The position numbers were made by a program, and so were the translations under genes. A model generated the notes under the pieces. That model did no database searches and was not told where the DNA came from. It worked only from the letters and a program-made list of their open reading frames with translations. A stretch of 64,000 nt of DNA. Source: Lysobacter sp. ISL-50. GTDB lineage: Bacteria; Pseudomonadota; Gammaproteobacteria; Xanthomonadales; Xanthomonadaceae. Below are positions 63,801-64,000 of the stretch, in pieces. The stretch's first letter is position 1; each line of letters starts with the position of its first letter. The stretch spans positions 124,001 through 188,000 of the forward strand of contig NZ_JAGGRI010000020.1 of NCBI RefSeq assembly GCF_018612875.1, in the 5' to 3' direction.

Positions 63801-64000
63801 TCTTCAGATCGAACTCGACCTGCGCGGCGGGAATGTTCTGCGGATTGAACCCGGCCGCTTCCAGTGCTTTCCAACGCGGGCTGGATGCGACGTCGACAGC
63901 GACGGTTGCGGCGGCGGTCGAGGCAGGCGCCGCATTCGCTTCCGCGGCGGACGCCGGTGCAAGCGAAGCGTCGTCGAGCGGCGGTTCGTCGCTGTCCGCG
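54874..64000 (-). CDS. PKS-A: giant trans-AT polyketide synthase with embedded tryptophanase-like PLP domain (5' end outside window)
   Basis: The frame is open to the window edge: 81 further codons (Ala/Pro-rich, then FDLKTDSWAQLHLPAIDKQ) precede the Met at 63756, so the start lies beyond. Numbering from that Met: a beta-eliminating-lyase domain 1-350 (FPTTIFHQIDNGY, LDATRVLENA, SLAKDFCVNKGG with PLP Lys189); Ala/Pro linker; KS1 435-870 (DTACSAS, EAHGTGT, NIGHLEA, active); DH 1050-1330 (YDHLVSDIPTLPG, LHPSLVDSSFQ); KR about 1590-1830 (TGGAGGLG, QSDYSFANH); ACP about 1880-1960 (LLDLGFDSIGL); KS2 2010-2450 (DTACSSS, ECHGTGT, NIGHLET, active); and a terminal DH-like domain 2625-2960 lacking the catalytic His. 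No AT anywhere. It lacks a carrier after KS2, so that module is split. Confidence 0.9.
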   Translation of the reverse strand, partial: ADSDEPPLDDASLAPASAAEANAAPASTAAATVAVDVASSPRWKALEAAGFNPQNIPAAQVEFDLKTDSWAQLHLPAIDKQMATLFAQIQRPIDVNAGLRRVFPFKHFTLAESGRAAEALFCQAWDKKGRVPQNILFPTTIFHQIDNGYSPVEIPTADAFDLRSDAPFKGNLDLPSLQAEIAAHGAGIAFVCIELTDNATGGGAVSLSHLKQVKALLREHRVSLVLDATRVLENALVVIDNDPEWRDASLWQVCEALLSQADAVVVSLAKDFCVNKGGLIATNDQALHDRLQALQQRGGKALDVTEKKCIAASLQNRGYIETQVRRRVDAVRALGMRLAQRQLPVVRPATAHCVLIDVKRIPEFRDLVAPVASFAAWLYLATGIRAGAHSVGMQQNTSLNQLVRLAIPVGLKADEVKQLGDRLVDAFADIVNIPDLSAAEGAGDLNVRLALHRLLSPRTVASAPAGDAHDPAMQQPQAALTHASATPASTPQAADSVHADEAAASRASEMPMQVDMDIAIVGMAARLPKARNVDELWENLTQGRDCISEIPQSRFDRRRNRDALGRYRGGFLDDLDRFDSLFFNISPREAETLDPQERLFLEVAWEALEDAGYYPEAFHSDELGARRIGVYVGAVWAMYQMVGAEERLAGNQVIANSFLWSVANRVSYFMNFTGPSIAVDTACSASLTVIHLACDAIRRGECAAALVGGVNLDVHQCKQEITVAGGLLSEQGLCRAFGRGASGYVPGEGVGALLLKPLSQARRDRDNIHAVIKSSAISHGGRNSGYAVPNSKAQCDVITMALKNANVDARSIGYIEAHGTGTELGDPIEIAGLNQAFEKDQVALSSCAIGSIKTNIGHLEAAAGIAGVCKTILQMRHRTLVPSLHSAQLNEFIDFAQSPFVVQQALTPWHPKEVDGVLQPLRAGISSFGAGGSNAHVILEAVDDTAPSGDGAPVERGLRIFPLSARNEEQLRQVAMRLESFLGKHRDDASAPSLDEIAFTLQLGRKSFDHRVAILADNHERLIDRLQCFLAGTRDEHILIGHVKNAEGITKILNRREKEAFVDLLAKSRDPMKLAQLWIDGLVSEWQGMQAGGQGRRISLPTYPFADKRHWLEPVEGSAIGPMKAGQAAGLHPLIDSNESTFERQVFRKVFTDREFFIYDHLVSDIPTLPGVAYLDLARKAGEIAAGRKVRRIRNILWVSPLTVRNAVPNEVLIELKPAGDSVVFEVFSEREDGKKQLYCQGKLFYATAQDDAAQDEYVDLSAIRGRCDKVMDAERAYPLFKTLGLGLGPSFQALTEVRRNPQAAFEVLGALKMPALDGTRFDEFVLHPSLVDSSFQAAMAARLADAGGEMFVPYSLGEVEILHPLTQVCYSYVTEAKDEKKSSNLSKMNVLIVDEQGKVLVRVRDSVGVPLLDVHEKPGAASKAPPPGDADAAFSTLYFGTDWQPSPLSFLAAEPSRQAIVLFAPDEASHDAYRAALAASGGDPDTLIAVLPGDGFARVDAHRYRIDAGKREDFDTLLSALREQSDATLHVCFAWSALPGTGADGLSAEDATMQALDRGVYAFLYLTQAVIAQKCEADVRLQYLYFSAPPVAQPHNEAIQGFATILRAESPKLACKVVEIVGADSGVEPGFDRVSVAAIAAEFRDDTKALAVRYREGIRYLRRIHDCPEPSAPAQEAAPIRHRGVYLITGGAGGLGLIFAEHLAKQFQARMVLSGRGALKPETEAALESMRAAGGEVVYVPADVSRREDVERLVRVCKDRYGGLHGIIHSAGVLRDAYLRNKTREEMAAVFAPKIRGSVLLDDATRDDPLDFFVMFSSLAALAGNAGQSDYSFANHFMDAFAAQRNARARAGQRHGKALSLNWSIWAEGGMRLDEQTALFFERNLGIRPLRREVGIEALMRGLHSDLPHLAVLQGVKDKVERAWGIGAADAPKAAVAVSATAPAAVAGEGGDLAIQVQDGLSRIVMDFLKIDADDVDLDTILLDLGFDSIGLTSFSNMVNDKYGLDITPVLFFEYPNIREIAKHLAQDYRENMLRVHAQAGTPSPAVSAGSTGTAQVVHDQPVFASKNTLAVADAPAPAGTGRFSPGRRFIERPIAIVGMSGVMPQADTLDEYWDKLSKAENNMVTLIPPDRWDWEAYYGDPMAEKNKTRSKWGGFMREVDKFDPLFWGISPREAEMMDPQQRIFLESVWGAIEDSGHRVSDLAGTKTGLFVGAATRDYIDLMATNQAELDGYSASGTSHAILVNRVSFLLNLHGPSAPLDTACSSSLVALHRAIESIHTGSCDMAIVGGVQVMLTPAGHISFGAAGMLADDGKCKTFDSRANGYVRGEGSGAILIKPLENAIADGDHIYAVVKSTAENHGGKVTMLTAPNPNAQADLLVEAYEKAEIDPRSVGYLECHGTGTSLGDPIEIQAMKKAFSELYRKHQLPPAVKPHIGLTSAKTNIGHLETAAGIAGILKVLLSIKHKQIPALLHFEKLNPYINLDNTPFYPVEKTKDWEPAVDAQGHAYPRRAGISSFGFGGANVHVVLEEYLADDTTPRARPNGPYSIVLSAKNADRLRANAARLLAHLREHPEEDVADVAYTLQVGRDVMPERMALIVASAQELIERLQAYVDGDAATAGVRQSSVRRKADIPTTDAATLERWLREGDLTTLLDVWLQGQEPDWKALYSGYSMRRCALPTYAFARERYWFSIAPEKQKAGSQAVMHPLLHRNVSVFGRQSFASDSAALDKSLRGTALRPEAGLPGLLPVEMVRLAVRESLGERGHKTRIELRSLAWAGFEPATQGGTVCADLYATGDSEFDFEVRTSGADGESMLCEGRGNFDASKGPDRIDLSQLRTLFRGEVHDAANFYGAMVDAGMARDRLPDGVVACLRGERQHLLEFRLPPKPDGAVDAVDALDTFALLSLSHLAGLDHLASGGVPPSATTLLALERIAFESVGAREGVIWVRSARGGGRHDGRAVIDIDVIDADGRVLIKIKGLTIGYPATPDAERVHDEEFASMLESLYAPDRTPASDYTEQRMASLEFEDALDAIFEAGAG

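Noticed and set aside
47977-64000. Possible acyltransferase domains in the linkers after the KS domains
   Set aside because: I looked for the GHSxG and GQG-type AT motifs in the PKS proteins and found none; the linkers are short KS-flanking regions followed by the LPTYPF-type segment.
1-64000. CRISPR arrays, tRNA or rRNA genes, and insertion sequences
   Set aside because: No regularly spaced repeats, no TpsiC-type GGTTCGAATCC signatures in tRNA context, and no transposase motifs were found on reading through the window.

Overview
The window is high-GC DNA from what looks like a xanthomonad-type gammaproteobacterium (Lysobacter/Xanthomonas-like). This is inferred from the high GC, the Tat-exported sugar-oxidation proteins, the NHS-type permease, the MMPL/LolA-like/outer-membrane export genes, and a XerCD dif-like sequence of proteobacterial type. 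No rRNA, tRNA, CRISPR array or transposase was seen.

Region 1 (1-17.2 kb) starts with the tail of a molybdopterin hydroxylase subunit and a RidA-like gene. Then come two back-to-back gene groups for oxidative glycoside catabolism. A long minus-strand operon (12705 down to 702, mostly with 4-nt overlaps) holds a GMC oxidoreductase and its gluconate-2-dehydrogenase-subunit-3-like partner, an FGE-like protein, two Gfo/Idh/MocA oxidoreductases, ThuA, ApbE, a DUF1080 protein, an NHS-type permease and two TIM-barrel isomerases. A plus-strand operon (12909-16967) repeats the set with a TIM barrel, GMC, subunit 3 and DUF1080. Together they fit periplasmic oxidation of glycosides to 3-keto sugars, followed by cleavage, uptake and reduction. 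A 16-bp palindrome with a central CG sits just upstream of the FGE-like gene.

Region 2 (17.2-31.3 kb) is an accessory, partly decayed region. It has a frameshifted orphan gene and a two-gene Mokosh type I-like anti-phage system (kinase-helicase plus PLD nuclease). A dif-like Xer site lies just upstream of the defence operon. Beyond it is a string of wrecks: a frameshifted DUF1016 nuclease remnant, a headless alpha/beta hydrolase joined to a beheaded response regulator, and a frameshifted sensor kinase. Four intact plus-strand genes for small membrane and secreted proteins follow.

Region 3 (31.3-64 kb, all minus strand, running off the right edge) is a polyketide gene cluster without any acyltransferase domain, so of trans-AT type. 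Transcription order: a giant PKS with an embedded tryptophanase-like PLP domain (PKS-A), an AMP ligase, an SDR reductase, a stand-alone ACP, PKS-B (KS-DH-KR), an outer-membrane barrel, a class III aminotransferase, PKS-C (ACP-KS0-ACP-TE), an MMPL/RND exporter, a LolA-like protein, a GMC-like oxidoreductase, a START protein and two near-identical P450s. The P450s flank a BCCP/AccB homologue whose biotin-accepting lysine is a serine. The most unusual points are the PLP lyase domain inside the PKS, the biotin-less BCCP, and the segmental duplication that made the two P450s.
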